From contig CM044966.1 in NCBI GenBank assembly GCA_024516035.1, forward strand, positions 19,064,878-19,128,877: DNA of 64,000 nt, written 5' to 3'. The notes below the pieces were generated by a model. The model was not told where the DNA came from. It ran no database searches and was given only the letters and a program-made list of their open reading frames with translations. Both the position numbers and the translations under genes were made by a program. The DNA comes from Bactericera cockerelli. Its lineage: Eukaryota; Arthropoda; Insecta; Hemiptera; Triozidae. Each line of letters opens with the position of its first letter. Position 1 is the first letter of the stretch. Shown piece after piece: positions 9,901 to 16,905 of this stretch.

Positions 9901-11490
9901 TCTCCCTCATTTACAGTTTGAGATGTACCCTAACAGCAATATTTCCCCAACTCTCTCCCTTAGCTACAGTTTGAGATGTACCCTTACAGCAATCTTTCCC
10001 CAACTCTCTCTCTCAGCTACAGTTTGAGATGTACCCTTACAGCAATCTTTCCCCAACTCTCTCCCTCAGCTTCAGTTTGAGATGTACCCTTACAGCAATC
10101 TTTCCCCAACTCTCTCTCTCTCAGCTACAGTTTGAGAGGTACCCTTCTATCAATCTTTCCCCAACTTTTCCCTCAGCTACAGTTTGAGATGTACCCTTAC
10201 AGCAATCTTTCCCCAACTCTCTCCCTCAGCTACAGTTGAGATGTACCCTTACAGCAATCTTTCCCCAACTCTCTCTCTCAGCTACAGTTTGAGAGGTACC
10301 CTTCTATCAATCTTTCCCCAACTTTCTCCCTCAGCTACAGTTTGAGATGTACCCTTACAGCAATCTTTCCCCAACTCTCTCCCTCAGCTTCAGTTTGAGA
10401 TGTACCCTTACAGCAATCTTTCCCCAACTCTCTCTCTCTCAGCTACAGTTTGAGAGGTACCCTTCTATCAATCTTTCCCCAACTTTCTCCCTCAGCTACA
10501 GTTTGAGATGTACCCTTACAGCAATCTTTCCCCAACTCTCTCCCTCAGCTACAGTTGAGATGTACCCTTACAGCAATCTTTCCCCAACTCTCTCTCTTAG
10601 CTACAGTTTGAGAGGTACCCTTACAGCAATCTTTCCCCAACTCTCTCCCTCAGCTTCAGTTTGAGATGTACCCTTATAGTAATCTTTCCCAAAACTCTGT
10701 CCCTCAGCTACAGAGACGGCACGAGCAGATGAAAAAGTCGCTGGAGGCTCAGATCAAGGAGCTGGAAGACAAGAGGCGTGGCCTAGAGCAGGAAATCGGC
10801 CAATGGGAGCAGAGCAATGGCGTCTCCATGGACGAGCTGAGAAGGAAAAGTCTGGAGCGAGAGTAAGTCCCGTTAACTTCTTGTGTAACTATTCCTCGCG
10901 AGCGTCAACGGCGCGTTGAATGCACTGGTTCTCGTAGGATCACCGAAGATAAGCAATGTCCAGAGCGGTGTTTGTCAGTCAGTGTAAGACAATATTTAAA
11001 ACTAAGGTCTAAAAAAACAATAGTCTATTGATTTTGCAACTATCGATTGCAACAACTATTGATATTGCAACTATCGATTACAACAACTATTGATATTGCA
11101 ACTATCGATTACAACAACTATTGATATTGCAACTATCGATTACAACAACTATTGATTTTGCAACTATCGAATACAACAACTATTGATATTGCAACTACCG
11201 ATTACAACAACTATTGATATTACAACTATCGATTACAACAACTATTGATATTGTAACTATCGAATACAACAACTATTGATATTGCAACTATCGATTACAA
11301 CTATTGATATTTCAACTATCGAATACAACAACTATCGATATTGCAACCATCGATTACAACAACGATTGATATAGCAACTATCGATTACAGATATCGATTT
11401 TTATTATGTGTCATTGATACGATTCGTTGTTCTTCCAGCAGTTCTCTGGACGGCAAAGAGAAGAAGACCAAGAAGAAGGGCCTCTTCTAG
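811..11490 (+). CDS. pnut: Septin of the Septin-7/peanut type, eight exons, possibly 5'-incomplete
   Basis: A filament-forming GTP-binding cytoskeletal protein of the septin family, expected at the cortex and cleavage furrow. Exons are 811-928, 2640-2880, 4808-5027, 6848-7049, 8258-8420, 9302-9437, 10708-10862 and 11439-11490. Phases agree at all seven junctions and give 428 residues from the ATG at 811. G1 is GESGLGKST (residues 40-48), G3 is DTPGFG (96-101), G4 is AKAD (177-180). The septin unique element follows GRKYPWG near residue 250, then a Glu/Lys-rich coiled coil from about 316 to 400 and a basic tail ending KKKGLF. The order of motifs and the tail match peanut/Septin-7, from family knowledge. 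The open frame continues upstream of 811, so more N-terminal exons probably lie outside the window. A Gly-rich insert in exon 4 is unusual. Introns are described separately. Confidence 0.95.
1018..1190 (+). repeat. Dispersed repeat, family R1
   Basis: The text from CTTGCAGTTTCCTGAGGG to the TAGCCAAGCTGGCTACAAC end recurs with few changes at about 29498-29672. The latter extends further upstream, and that upstream part is found inverted at 3500-3600 and 23480-23600. Interspersed repeat of unknown class. Confidence 0.7.
1660..1704 (+). ncRNA. Hammerhead ribozyme motif, type I, short stem III (intron 1)
   Basis: Stem I is UACCUG (1660-1665) with CAAGUA (1699-1704), one mismatch. The core CUGAUGA is at 1666-1672. 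Stem II is GAGC/GCUC (1673-1676, 1683-1686), perfect, with loop AAAUAA. GAAA is at 1687-1690, then CAGCUGUC at 1691-1698 with a self-complementary ACAGCUGU stem III. Predicted cleavage follows C1698. The layout matches the minimal hammerheads known from Schistosoma and Penelope-like retroelements. It is on the septin sense strand. Activity is inferred only. Confidence 0.85.
1757..2397. mobile_element. Non-autonomous hAT-type element, 641 bp
   Basis: Ends are TAGGGATGGG and CCCATCCCTA, flanked by a perfect 8-bp target duplication GTTTATAC (1749-1756 and 2398-2405). The interior is built of GAGTCGACT-like inverted pieces and has no ORF. The related module at 4701-4757 carries the unfilled site CTGTTTATACTG. 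Confidence 0.88.
2428..2602 (-). mobile_element. tRNA-derived SINE family B, 5'-truncated
   Basis: Matches the body of the SINE at 14909-15232 from AAGATGAGTGTTTCACAGCC to CACGAGCGCACC, but without the tRNA-like head. The poly-T tail lies at the left, so the element is on the minus strand. It ends about 40 bp before septin exon 2. Confidence 0.8.
2640..2880 (+). CDS. pnut: Septin exon 2 (P-loop and DTPG)
   Basis: The acceptor is TTCTCCCAG and the donor GTGAGT at 2881; phases are 1 in and 2 out. It encodes the P-loop [12 protein letters not shown], the [11 protein letters not shown] segment and the G3 motif [16 protein letters not shown]. All are diagnostic of septins. Confidence 0.93.
2881..3000 (+). 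repeat. Minisatellite at the septin exon 2 donor
   Basis: Six to seven 16-18-bp units of the type CTCATTGAGTGATTCGG begin right after the donor. They are the reverse complement of the units TCACTCAATGAGCCGAA that fill the start of intron 3. Confidence 0.85.
3605..4600 (+). mobile_element. Retroposon 3' end, family Ret3, split by a hAT element
   Basis: The module with CAATAACCCCGCCCTTTAGTTAGGACAT at 3605-3740, resumed at 4541, matches modules at 24262-24445 and 35862-35995 (+) and 16555-16745 (-). It is a common dispersed unit of this genome, with an AT-rich 3' part and an AATAAAATG-like end. Confidence 0.65.
3748..4532. mobile_element. Non-autonomous hAT-type element, 785 bp
   Basis: Ends TAGAGCCCGGATTTTTGCA and TGCATAAAATCCGGGCTCTA are inverted repeats. 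The 8-bp duplication GTAATTAT flanks them (3740-3747 and 4533-4540). The interior is rich in GCATAT and has no ORF. It splits the retroposon 3' end described next. Confidence 0.87.
4661..4705 (+). ncRNA. Hammerhead ribozyme motif, second copy (intron 2)
   Basis: Stem I is a perfect UACCUG/CAGGUA (4661-4666, 4700-4705). The core CUGAUGA is at 4667-4673, loop AAAUAA at 4678-4683, GAAA at 4688-4691 and CAGCUGUC at 4692-4699. Stem II, GUGC/GAUC, has lost two pairs, so activity is doubtful. It lies 103 bp before septin exon 3, in sense, within a module (about 4608-4757) shared with 1453-1756. Confidence 0.78.
4808..5027 (+). CDS. pnut: Septin exon 3 (G4 motif)
   Basis: The acceptor is TCTTCGCAG and the donor AACAG/GTGAGC at 5028; phases are 2 in and 0 out. 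It encodes [26 protein letters not shown] and [19 protein letters not shown]. The base composition is strikingly GC-rich against its introns. Confidence 0.93.
5028..5845 (+). repeat. Minisatellite with four copies of the exon 3 end and its donor
   Basis: Copies of the last 39-60 nt of exon 3 lie at 5154-5192, 5233-5292, 5409-5447 and 5661-5700, each ending AAACAG and followed by GTAACC, GTGAGC, GTAACT and GTAACC. Between them are many units of TCACTCAATGAGCCGAA. From 5700 to 5840 a 25-bp unit, GTAACCACCCGACACAGTGAAACAG, is repeated about five times, adding further AACAG/GTAAC donors. Confidence 0.92.
6405..6490 (-). repeat. tRNA-like SINE head
   Basis: On the minus strand it carries a D-arm like TGGCAGAGTGAGTTAGCGCG and the T-arm GGGTTCGATTCCC. 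The two ends do not form a tRNA acceptor stem, and an A-rich tract adjoins, so it is a tRNA-derived retroposon piece rather than a tRNA gene. Intron 3 at 5850-6400 and 6490-6847 holds nothing else I can name. Confidence 0.65.
6848..7049 (+). CDS. pnut: Septin exon 4 (Gly-rich insert, start of septin unique element)
   Basis: The acceptor is GTTTCAG and the donor AAG/GTAGGA at 7050; phases are 0 in and 1 out. It encodes [16 protein letters not shown], then a Gly-rich loop ([10 protein letters not shown]) where Septin-7 has an acidic loop, then [11 protein letters not shown] and [10 protein letters not shown]. The Gly loop is a low-complexity expansion of the GC-rich exon. Confidence 0.93.
7514..7786 (-). 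mobile_element. MITE family M1 in intron 4
   Basis: About 270 bp with inverted ends TTTCTTTCTAAC and GTTAGAAAGAAA. It is an inverted copy of the element at 36795-37062, with the same order of internal CTTCCACTTTGG-like pieces. It has no ORF and directly abuts the inverted septin exon fragment. Confidence 0.8.
7792..7840 (-). pseudogene. Inverted copy of septin exon 8 inside intron 4
   Basis: The 49-bp reverse complement equals the last coding exon from TTCTCTGGACGGC to the TAG with one mismatch (CCAAG to CCAAA). The flanks do not match either side of the true exon, so only the coding part is present. It is antisense to the gene. Confidence 0.9.
8100..8182 (+). mobile_element. Retroposon 3' end with (ACTAT)n tail
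   Basis: From TATTAAACTGTTAGCATAATG through GGACTTCCTGTCTCG to a tail of repeated ACTAT. A second copy lies at 26962-27045. The short simple-repeat tail is typical of a non-LTR element or SINE 3' end. Confidence 0.65.
8258..8420 (+). CDS. pnut: Septin exon 5 (septin unique element)
   Basis: The acceptor is GGGTTTCAG and the donor CAA/GTGAGT at 8421; phases are 1 in and 2 out. It encodes [19 protein letters not shown] and [21 protein letters not shown], the most conserved C-terminal block of septins, then a linker toward the coiled coil. Confidence 0.94.
8421..9301 (+). repeat. Septin intron 5 with duplicated exon 6 acceptors
   Basis: The junction before exon 6 is duplicated. At 8832-8891 the text CATGTCCTAACTGAATA...GTATTGCAG/GAACCCGCTGGCTCAG repeats the true junction at 9272-9320. 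A weaker piece at 8524-8560 shares GGAGGAGAAGCGAATGTC. AT-rich retroposon-tail text (TACTTTATTA...AAAGACATATA) is repeated at 8735-8815 and 8955-9080. The 8864 copy reads KNPLAQMEE and then TAG at 8889-8891. Confidence 0.85.
9302..9437 (+). CDS. pnut: Septin exon 6 (coiled-coil start)
   Basis: The acceptor is TATTGCAG and the donor GAT/GTAAGT at 9438; phases are 2 in and 0 out. It encodes [19 protein letters not shown] and [20 protein letters not shown], the charged start of the septin C-terminal coiled coil. Confidence 0.93.
9440..10707 (+). repeat. Intron 6 minisatellites carrying about 16 copies of the exon 7 acceptor
   Basis: Block A (about 9450-9830) repeats a 25-bp unit CAGGTGTTTGAGATGTACCC plus CCTACAG, and several copies of GATGTAAGTATCTGAG. 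Block B (about 9820-10707) has some 17 units of about 53 bp: GAGATGTACCCTTACAG, CAATCTTTCCCC, AACTCTCTCCCTCAG, CTACAGTTT. Each unit ends with a pyrimidine tract, CAG, and the same six bases CTACAG that open exon 7. Confidence 0.93.
9545..9604 (+). other. Duplicated 60-nt exon 6 cassette with intact splice signals
   Basis: Twenty codons read [20 protein letters not shown], identical at protein level to the end of exon 6. The segment is preceded by CCCTACAG and followed by GTAAGT, and is phase 0 at both ends. Inclusion would lengthen the coiled coil by 20 residues without a frameshift. Whether it is spliced in is unknown. Confidence 0.75.
10708..10862 (+). CDS. pnut: Septin exon 7 (coiled coil)
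   Basis: The acceptor is TCCCTCAG and the donor GA/GTAAGT at 10863; phases are 0 in and 2 out. It encodes [20 protein letters not shown] and ends [13 protein letters not shown], the heptad-rich septin tail. Confidence 0.93.
10885..10985 (+). mobile_element. 5S rRNA-derived SINE fragment
   Basis: Contains GTTCTCGTAGGATCACCGAA and GATAAGCAATGTCC, resembling the middle of 5S rRNA where the internal promoter lies. The same family is seen at 21600-21775, 23270-23345 and 58865-59050. Confidence 0.65.
11020..11395. repeat. 31-bp minisatellite in septin intron 7
   Basis: About 12 units of ATTGCAACTATCGATTACAA plus CAACTATTGAT. Each unit holds one TATCGAT core. It occupies most of intron 7. Confidence 0.92.
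11439..11490 (+). CDS. pnut: Septin exon 8 (C-terminal tail)
   Basis: The acceptor region is TTCCAGCAG, a NAGNAG tandem. Using the first CAG (exon from 11439) gives DSSLDG; using the second (from 11442) gives DSLDG; both keep the frame. It then reads [11 protein letters not shown] and stops at TAG 11488-11490, matching the peanut tail. Confidence 0.93.
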
Positions 11491-12000
11491 ATGCGCCACA
11501 ACCCTCTCTCGTGCCATTCTGCATTTACCCCTCTGTGACTCGCAGCGCTACCTAGCGGATTATTCGAGAAACACTCGTTTATATCTCTGCGACGCGCAGC
11601 GCTACCTCTTGGACCATCTGAGGAACACTCGCGACTATCAAGAATCTCACAATGTTCTCTCATTTTTCTATTTCGTGTTTATTTTCATTACATTATAAAT
11701 TAAGCATAAATTTACTTTTTCTATGTTATAGATTTTTAATCTAATATTGACTTTCTCCTAGTTGTACAATAAGTTGACTTATACTTTACTCTTGTACATT
11801 GATGTTACCATTTCTATTTTGAGCACGGTTCTTATTACTCAGGCTGTAGTAGTGTCCCTCTCTAGCTGAACTCGGTGTACCACTGAATGCAACATTTTGT
11901 GTCAGAACGTTGCGAAGCGTTTCGATGCTCCTTTAGACTCTAATGAGATCGAATCCCAATGACTGAAACTTTGCTTTGCAACACCTTACATTCCAAGTTT
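11491..12000 (+). other. Septin 3' UTR and flank
   Basis: No AATAAA is visible in the first 300 bp after the stop. Around 11510-11640 two related 45-bp stretches, each with TGCGACGCGCAGCGCTACCT or a near match, form a short duplication. No other gene is recognised before 12,000. Confidence 0.5.
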
Positions 12001-12019
12001 TTTTTTTCGTCGCCTTCCA

Positions 12020-12110
12020 CTGCATGGTCATATCACGCCGGGGGTGTTACCCTCCATTCGCTGGAAACTAACAAACCCGCTACCCAAATTAACCTCACCC
12101 AGTGAAAGTG
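12020..12110 (-). mobile_element. 5S-derived SINE, 3' part
   Basis: Shares CCTCCATTCGCTGGAAACTA, CCGCTACCC and TTAACCTCACCCAG with the SINEs at 21600-21660 and 58900-58960. The 5S-like head is missing. The stretch 12110-12840 holds no feature I can name. Confidence 0.6.
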
Positions 12111-12841
12111 AGGCCGAGAATGGTCATCCATCCAAGTCTTAACTTCGCTGAACTGAAACATTTGTAATACCTCTGTCGAGCTAAGTCTAGATTTTGCATA
12201 TGGTCGCAGAAGGGAAAACCGATGCTAACTCATGACTTAAGTTCTAGATTTTAATTTCGGCATGAATAATACCACTTTTTTTCTTCTGTAGCCTATTCGT
12301 TCTAAAACTCGAGACAAAATGTTTTTCGTAAGAAAATGTTGTGCACTGAGTGGGGAAACTAGCTGAAGTAGCTCCCGGAATGACTAGGTGTGATGTAGGG
12401 GTGGTGCAGGGTTCTGATGGACGCATGTCTACATTGTCTACTGATCCCCAGGTAGATCTTGGTCCAAAGCTGTCTGTTGTAGGAAGTAGCACCTCTCTCT
12501 AACCCACAGTTGAAATGAGATATCACCAATAAAGGAGACTGCGGAGCTGGAGACTTGTTTAGACTGCGAAAGTAAAGGGACTCTACGCCTCATTCTTGCA
12601 GCATAAACAGAATATTGTATTGATTATCGGTAGATGGAGTTATTTAATCTAAAACTTAGTGGACAAATGTATACGGAATCAAATCGCTAGTGACCATTTA
12701 ATTCCACGATTAAATTTCTCCATTAAAAACTGTGGTAAAGGCCTTTGGTTGGTCATTTTGGTGTCAAATAATAATAATAATAATATAATATAGCCCTCTG
12801 TCACCCCTATGGAGCATGGGCCTCCCCCTATGAGAGGGATA

Positions 12842-12978
12842 TTATAATATTATAATGTCAAATAATAATAGCGCCTTATTTATGTTGCCCGATTAGGACT
12901 TAAGTCCCATTATTTAAGCAGTAAGCCCAATACTAATTATTGTGTGGTCAAAATCCCAAATTAGAGAATAGTTACACT
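12842..12978 (-). mobile_element. tRNA-derived SINE family A, tail part
   Basis: Shares CCTTATTTATGTTGCCCGAT, AAGTCCCATTATT and AGTAAGCCCAA with the fuller minus-strand copy at 14040-14245. The tRNA-like head is absent. Confidence 0.7.
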
Positions 12979-12984
12979 TACACA

Positions 12985-13062
12985 GACCACATGCGTCTAC
13001 AGTAGCTCCTGTAGGCTACGAAATAAAAAAAGCTGTGAAACACTCATCTTAAAAAAAAGTTA
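12985..13062 (+). mobile_element. SINE family B, 3' end fragment
   Basis: Reads GCGTCTACAGTAGCTCCTGT through GTGAAACACTCATCTTAAAA, the plus-strand tail end of the family seen at 14909-15232. Confidence 0.65.
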
Positions 13063-13177
13063 CTGTGTAAACCTGTAATATTAGTGGTGAAATAGTGACC
13101 TGGCCTTCATTCTCATAATTCTCATATCTCTCTTTCAATCGTCACACAACGCAATCTGATTAAATATATTTTAATAT

Positions 13178-13430
13178 GGTGCACTGGTAGTCAAGTGGTT
13201 AACGCGCTAGTCTGGTAATCCAGGTAGCGTAGGGGTCCGTTGGTTCGAATCCCACCCAGTATATGAATTTTTCCTCATTAATTTGAGTTTGTGACCACAT
13301 AATAATAGAATTCTGAGAGTTAGGTGGTAGAAAATGATTTGAGCATTAACCTCGCCTGGTGGTTACCTTCCACTAAAGAGTGTTATTACGATACACCCTC
13401 TAGTAGTTGTAAAAAAAACTCATTCAGTTA
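13178..13430 (+). mobile_element. tRNA-derived SINE family C
   Basis: The head contains TAGTCAAGTGGTTAACGCGC (A-box region) and GGTTCGAATCCCACC (B box). It continues into a non-tRNA body with TGTGACCACATAATAATAG and ends in an A-rich tract near 13420. No acceptor stem closes it, so it is not a functional tRNA. Confidence 0.65.
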
Positions 13431-13954
13431 TTGCGTTCAATTTAACCAATCTGAGTGCGTTGTGCTGATGGTTGAAAGGGAGATTCGGAGATTATGAGAG
13501 TGGAGAGTGGTTTCTGGAACGACGGCCAGTTAATATTGATCACTAATTAATAACAAAACTTTACAAAAATTTCCGTTCATAATCATAAAAACTTACATTA
13601 AAGTTCTGAGACGATTTTGTAAAGACAATTATAGGGTTCACTGTAGGGTGGTCCCGAGCTTGCTATAGGGAATACTTGGACCTTGACAATTATTTATTAA
13701 AGAAACATCTGAATGCACATGCGCATAGACGCTTTAAACAAACGTCTCTGAATAACAAAATCAGCTGAAGGGACAAATGACCCAGGCATCCCTACAGTGA
13801 GGACTCTGCATACAACCCTGAATGTTCTTTATTAAATTTAGATTCCCAACTTTTGTTTTCATACCAAGATCAATCAGTTTTATAGATTCTTATTTCACAG
13901 CTTTTGTCCATATCAAATTCAAGGCGTCGCGCGTTCGTCTGGTAATACATGAAA

Positions 13955-14030
13955 AAAGTTTGGCAAATCATCCTCCAATTTGGGATTTTGACCACCCAAA
14001 TATTCGTTTTGGGCTCACTGTTGGAATATA
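13955..14030 (+). mobile_element. SINE family A fragment, plus strand
   Basis: Shares TCCTCCAATTTGGGATTTT and GGGCTCACTGTTGGAATA with the body at 15721-15780. It lies against an inverted full copy, so the two form an inverted pair. Nothing is recognised at 13430-13955. Confidence 0.6.
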
Positions 14031-14035
14031 ATATA

Positions 14036-14245
14036 TAATTTAATAATATCGTCTTATTTATACTGTCCGATTAGGACTATTAAAGTCCCATTATTCCAGC
14101 AGTAAGCCCAAGACATATTATTATTTTGTAAAATCCCAAATGGGAGCATAACTTGTCATGTCCCGGCTGGGTTTCGAACCCACGACGTCTGGAATCTCTG
14201 GATTCACAGAGTGCCGCCTTTACCACTGAGCTACCGGGACAGAAT
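14036..14245 (-). mobile_element. tRNA-derived SINE family A, full-length
   Basis: On the minus strand the head starts GTCCCGGTAGCTCAGTGGTA and closes with CCGGGAC, giving a perfect 7-bp acceptor stem and the T-arm GGGTTCGAAACCC. The anticodon arm has a 6-nt loop, so I call it a SINE head, not a tRNA gene. The body is shared with 15627-15840. Confidence 0.8.
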
Positions 14246-14430
14246 AATGTGTCTCATTTGTCCTAGTCGGGCAATAGAAATAAGAGGATATTATTATGCG
14301 TCAACTGTGAACCACCCTGTATAGTAGAATGATGTGGATGTACAATGAAATCTACTCGATAGAATTTAATGTTAGAAATGACGTACTTTATATAATTAAG
14401 TTACAAAAATGTACATTACATTTTATTCCA

Positions 14431-14678
14431 TCTCTATATATAAATGTCAAAGTCACTCACTGACCACTGACCACTGACCACTGACTGATCATCGCTCTAC
14501 AGCCCAAACCGTAAGTCCTAGGAAGCTGAAATTTGGTAGGTAGCTTTGTCTTATAGTCTAGATGTGCAATAAGACGAGATTTTTCGAAACTCCCACTACA
14601 ACACCTGCCATTGACGAAAAAGGATTTTTTGCTTTCACGGCCATGCCTCGGCCCGCAAAGCGGGCGACAGCCCGCTAG
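14431..14678 (+). mobile_element. Non-autonomous Helitron, family H1
   Basis: Inserted between A and T. It begins TCTCTATATATAAATGTCAA and ends CTAG. A hairpin GCCCGCAAAGCGGGC (14651-14665) lies 9 nt before the CTAG end, the classic Helitron terminator. It is 248 bp with no ORF. A second copy is at 23739-23972. Confidence 0.85.
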
Positions 14679-14908
14679 TTTTTATATATTATGCAATTTG
14701 TGTTCTTTATTTGAAATTTTCCATTTTTTGATATATTTGAGTATATCACAGACAATTTACAGGTATTGTGTAGGTATTTTTTTTTCCGTATAGGTGTTGT
14801 GTTTTCTACATTATTATCATTATTTCTGTAATAGTGGCTTGAGCTACGCTGAATTGTCAAGCATGGACATGACTACATGCGAGATGAATGTGCTATGTTG
14901 GCTGATAT

Positions 14909-15232
14909 TTTTTTTTTTTTTTTTTTTTTTAAAGATGAGTGTTTCACAGCCTTTTTTATTTCGTAGCCATGAAACAGGAGCTACTATAGACGCTTGTGGT
15001 CTGTGTTGTAGCCTGCCCATCCCGTAGTATGCCTCCCCTCTGATGGGCGAGAAGTGACACAATACTTCCCATTTAGGTGCTGGGTCAACACGAGCGCACC
15101 GGAAGGTATCCCTTACAAACAATTGTAACCAAATTAAGAATACAAATTTTTGTCGGCGCGGGGGTTCGAACCCGGGACCTTCCGCATGGCAAGCGAGTGC
15201 TTAACCACTGAGCTAATCGCGCGCTCAGTGTC
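14909..15232 (-). mobile_element. tRNA-derived SINE family B, full-length
   Basis: The minus-strand head GCGCGATTAGCTCAGTGG and the T-arm GGGTTCGAACCCCC are at 15150-15225. The body runs to a poly-T tail at 14911-14932. The same body is at 2428-2602 and 18833-19115. Between 14680 and 14909 nothing is recognised. Confidence 0.82.
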
Positions 15233-15626
15233 ATAATCGAACCAATTGTCAGAGGTAGTGACATTCATTTATTTTTATATTTTTCTACGGACGTTCCTAA
15301 CCGAAGAAAAAAAAAAAACATGGAATATTAAAACATAAGCTCTATGGTTTTTCAGTCAGTTTTGCTTCGAATTTCATCTTGTCTTCGTCTTGCTATTCTA
15401 ACACTTCATGAACTTGGAAAACTAAATTGTGAGATTGTTCAGGAGCTTGGCATTGCCCGTTCACTTGTTTCACGTGCCATCAAACGGTACAAGAAAACTT
15501 CGTAATGAAGCTGACCGTCCCGCAAGGGGAAGAAAACGCACGGTAAACACTCCTAGAAATCGAAAACTAATAAAGACTAATAGAAAAACTTAAAATTAAA
15601 AAAAAAAATCACCATCATTCGCCGGT

Positions 15627-15840
15627 CTGTCCCGGTAGCTCAGTGGTAAAGGCGGCACTCTGTGAATCCATAGATTCCAGAGGTCGTGGGTTCGAAACCC
15701 AGCCGGGACATGACAAGTTATCCTCCCATTTGGGATTTTTACCACATAATAATATGTCTTGGGCTTACTGCTGGAATAATGGGACTTTAATAGTCTTAAT
15801 CGGGCAGTATAAATAAGGCGATATTATTATTATCATTCGA
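15627..15840 (+). mobile_element. tRNA-derived SINE family A, inserted in the transposase relic
   Basis: The head GTCCCGGTAGCTCAGTGGTA, T-arm GGGTTCGAAACCC and body ending in ATTATTATTATC are on the plus strand. TCATTCG occurs just before the head and just after the tail, a likely target duplication. Confidence 0.82.
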
Positions 15841-16087
15841 GCGGTATCTTTGAGGCTTCGTGGATCCAGATACCACCCACGCAGTTATGGTTTAATCGAA
15901 GATGGAGCAGTAATACCTTTTTAAAAATATTGTTACATGTTTTATTAATTTTACTAATGTTTAAAAATAAATATATACCAGACTAAAAATAAAACTCATT
16001 TCAAAGCGTGTCAAGCGTAATCCGCGGGTTTCCATGAGAAAAATTCCCCCTGACACTGGTTTGAGCCGTGAATCTGTACGGCTCATT

Positions 16088-16446
16088 TTTTTTTTTTTAA
16101 GCTTTATAATATAATAATATAAAGAAAAACAAAAAGATTAAACAAATATACAAGAAAGAAAAAAAAGAGAAATGTCCTATCTAACACGTATGAGACGGCG
16201 TGCCCACCGGTGGGTCACGTTTTTTTTCTCAATTTCCCTTGTAACGTGACCCACCGGTGGGCACAGATAATGCTATTATGAATATATTTTTGTACTCGCC
16301 CGTCCCAATTATTTGTTGTTGTCATATTTGGAACACATACCCTAATTTGAAGCCGTCCCAGCGTACAAACTATAGAAAATAGGACCCGTCTCATACGTTT
16401 TAAAGGGCGGGGTTATTGCCTGTGGCAATCTCTTCCACACAACCCA
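16088..16446 (-). mobile_element. Ret3-type retroposon interrupted by a hairpin MITE
   Basis: The poly-T and AAGCTTTATAATATAATA start and the GGGCGGGGTTATTGCCTGTG end match 16555-16745. The middle (16186-16398) is a separate element with inverted ends ACGTATGAGACGG and CCGTCTCATACGT. That insert begins with a strong hairpin: GTGCCCACCGGTGGGTCACG near 16200 and its complement near 16243-16263. Confidence 0.72.
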
Positions 16447-16554
16447 AAAGCTCGTGAGCTTGGACTCTGGAGGCTTACAAGCTCCAAAAAGTTCAGTTGC
16501 TCACGGAGGATAACAAACGAGTGCGCCTGCACCTCGAAAGATGTTGTCTTCTGA

Positions 16555-16745
16555 TTTTTTTTTTTTTTTAAGCTTTATTAGGAGGACAAAGTACAGGTTA
16601 CAGTATAAAATTAAGAAAAGAAAAAAAAAAAAAAAAAAAAAAAAAAAAACAAACAAATGACAAAATAAATAAGTAAAAAAAGAAAATAACAATAATGTCC
16701 TACCTAAGGGCGGGGTTATTGCCTGTGGCAATCCCTTCCACTGGT
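16555..16745 (-). mobile_element. Ret3-type retroposon 3' end
   Basis: Poly-T, AAGCTTTATTAGGAGGACAA, a long A tract, and AATGTCCTACCTAAGGGCGG. The minus-strand orientation is set by the poly-T at its left. Copies are at 16088, 25413 and, on the plus strand, 3605, 24262 and 35862. Confidence 0.72.
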
Positions 16746-16905
16746 TGAGCGGGCCGCCGCGCTGGTGACAAACTTGGAAAAAATTCTCTTCACAGATGAG
16801 AAATTGTTCACGGTTGAACAAGTGCACCATCGTCAGAACCGCCGAAAATGGTCTACTGAAGCCCCAACATCATCTTCATAGGAAGAGAATGCCGTTGGCA
16901 TTATC

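Larger units (their letters stand above)
15345..16905 (+). pseudogene. Tc1/mariner-type transposase relic, broken by nested insertions
   Basis: Four colinear pieces remain. 15370-15600 reads LAILTLHELGKLNCEIVQEL and GIARSLVSRAIKRYKK, a helix-turn-helix start. 15995-16088 reads SKRVKRNPRVSMRKIPPDTG and SRESVR. 16447-16555 reads LTEDNKRVRLH. 16745-16900 reads LEKILFTDEKLFTVEQVHHR with the first catalytic Asp. A frameshift follows the first piece. A SINE (15627-15840) and two poly-T retroposons split the rest. No catalytic core downstream is seen. Confidence 0.78.

Noticed and set aside
10347..10866. Open frames reading [14 protein letters not shown] repeats
   Set aside because: These are the intron 6 minisatellite read through; the units hold splice acceptors and vary in length out of frame.
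14162..14243. tRNA gene with a perfect acceptor stem (minus strand)
   Set aside because: The anticodon loop has 6 nt, and the same head is followed by the same non-tRNA body at 15627-15840, so it is a SINE.
15150..15225. tRNA-Gly-like gene (minus strand)
   Set aside because: It is the head of a repeated element with a conserved body and poly-T tail, seen again at 18833-19115.
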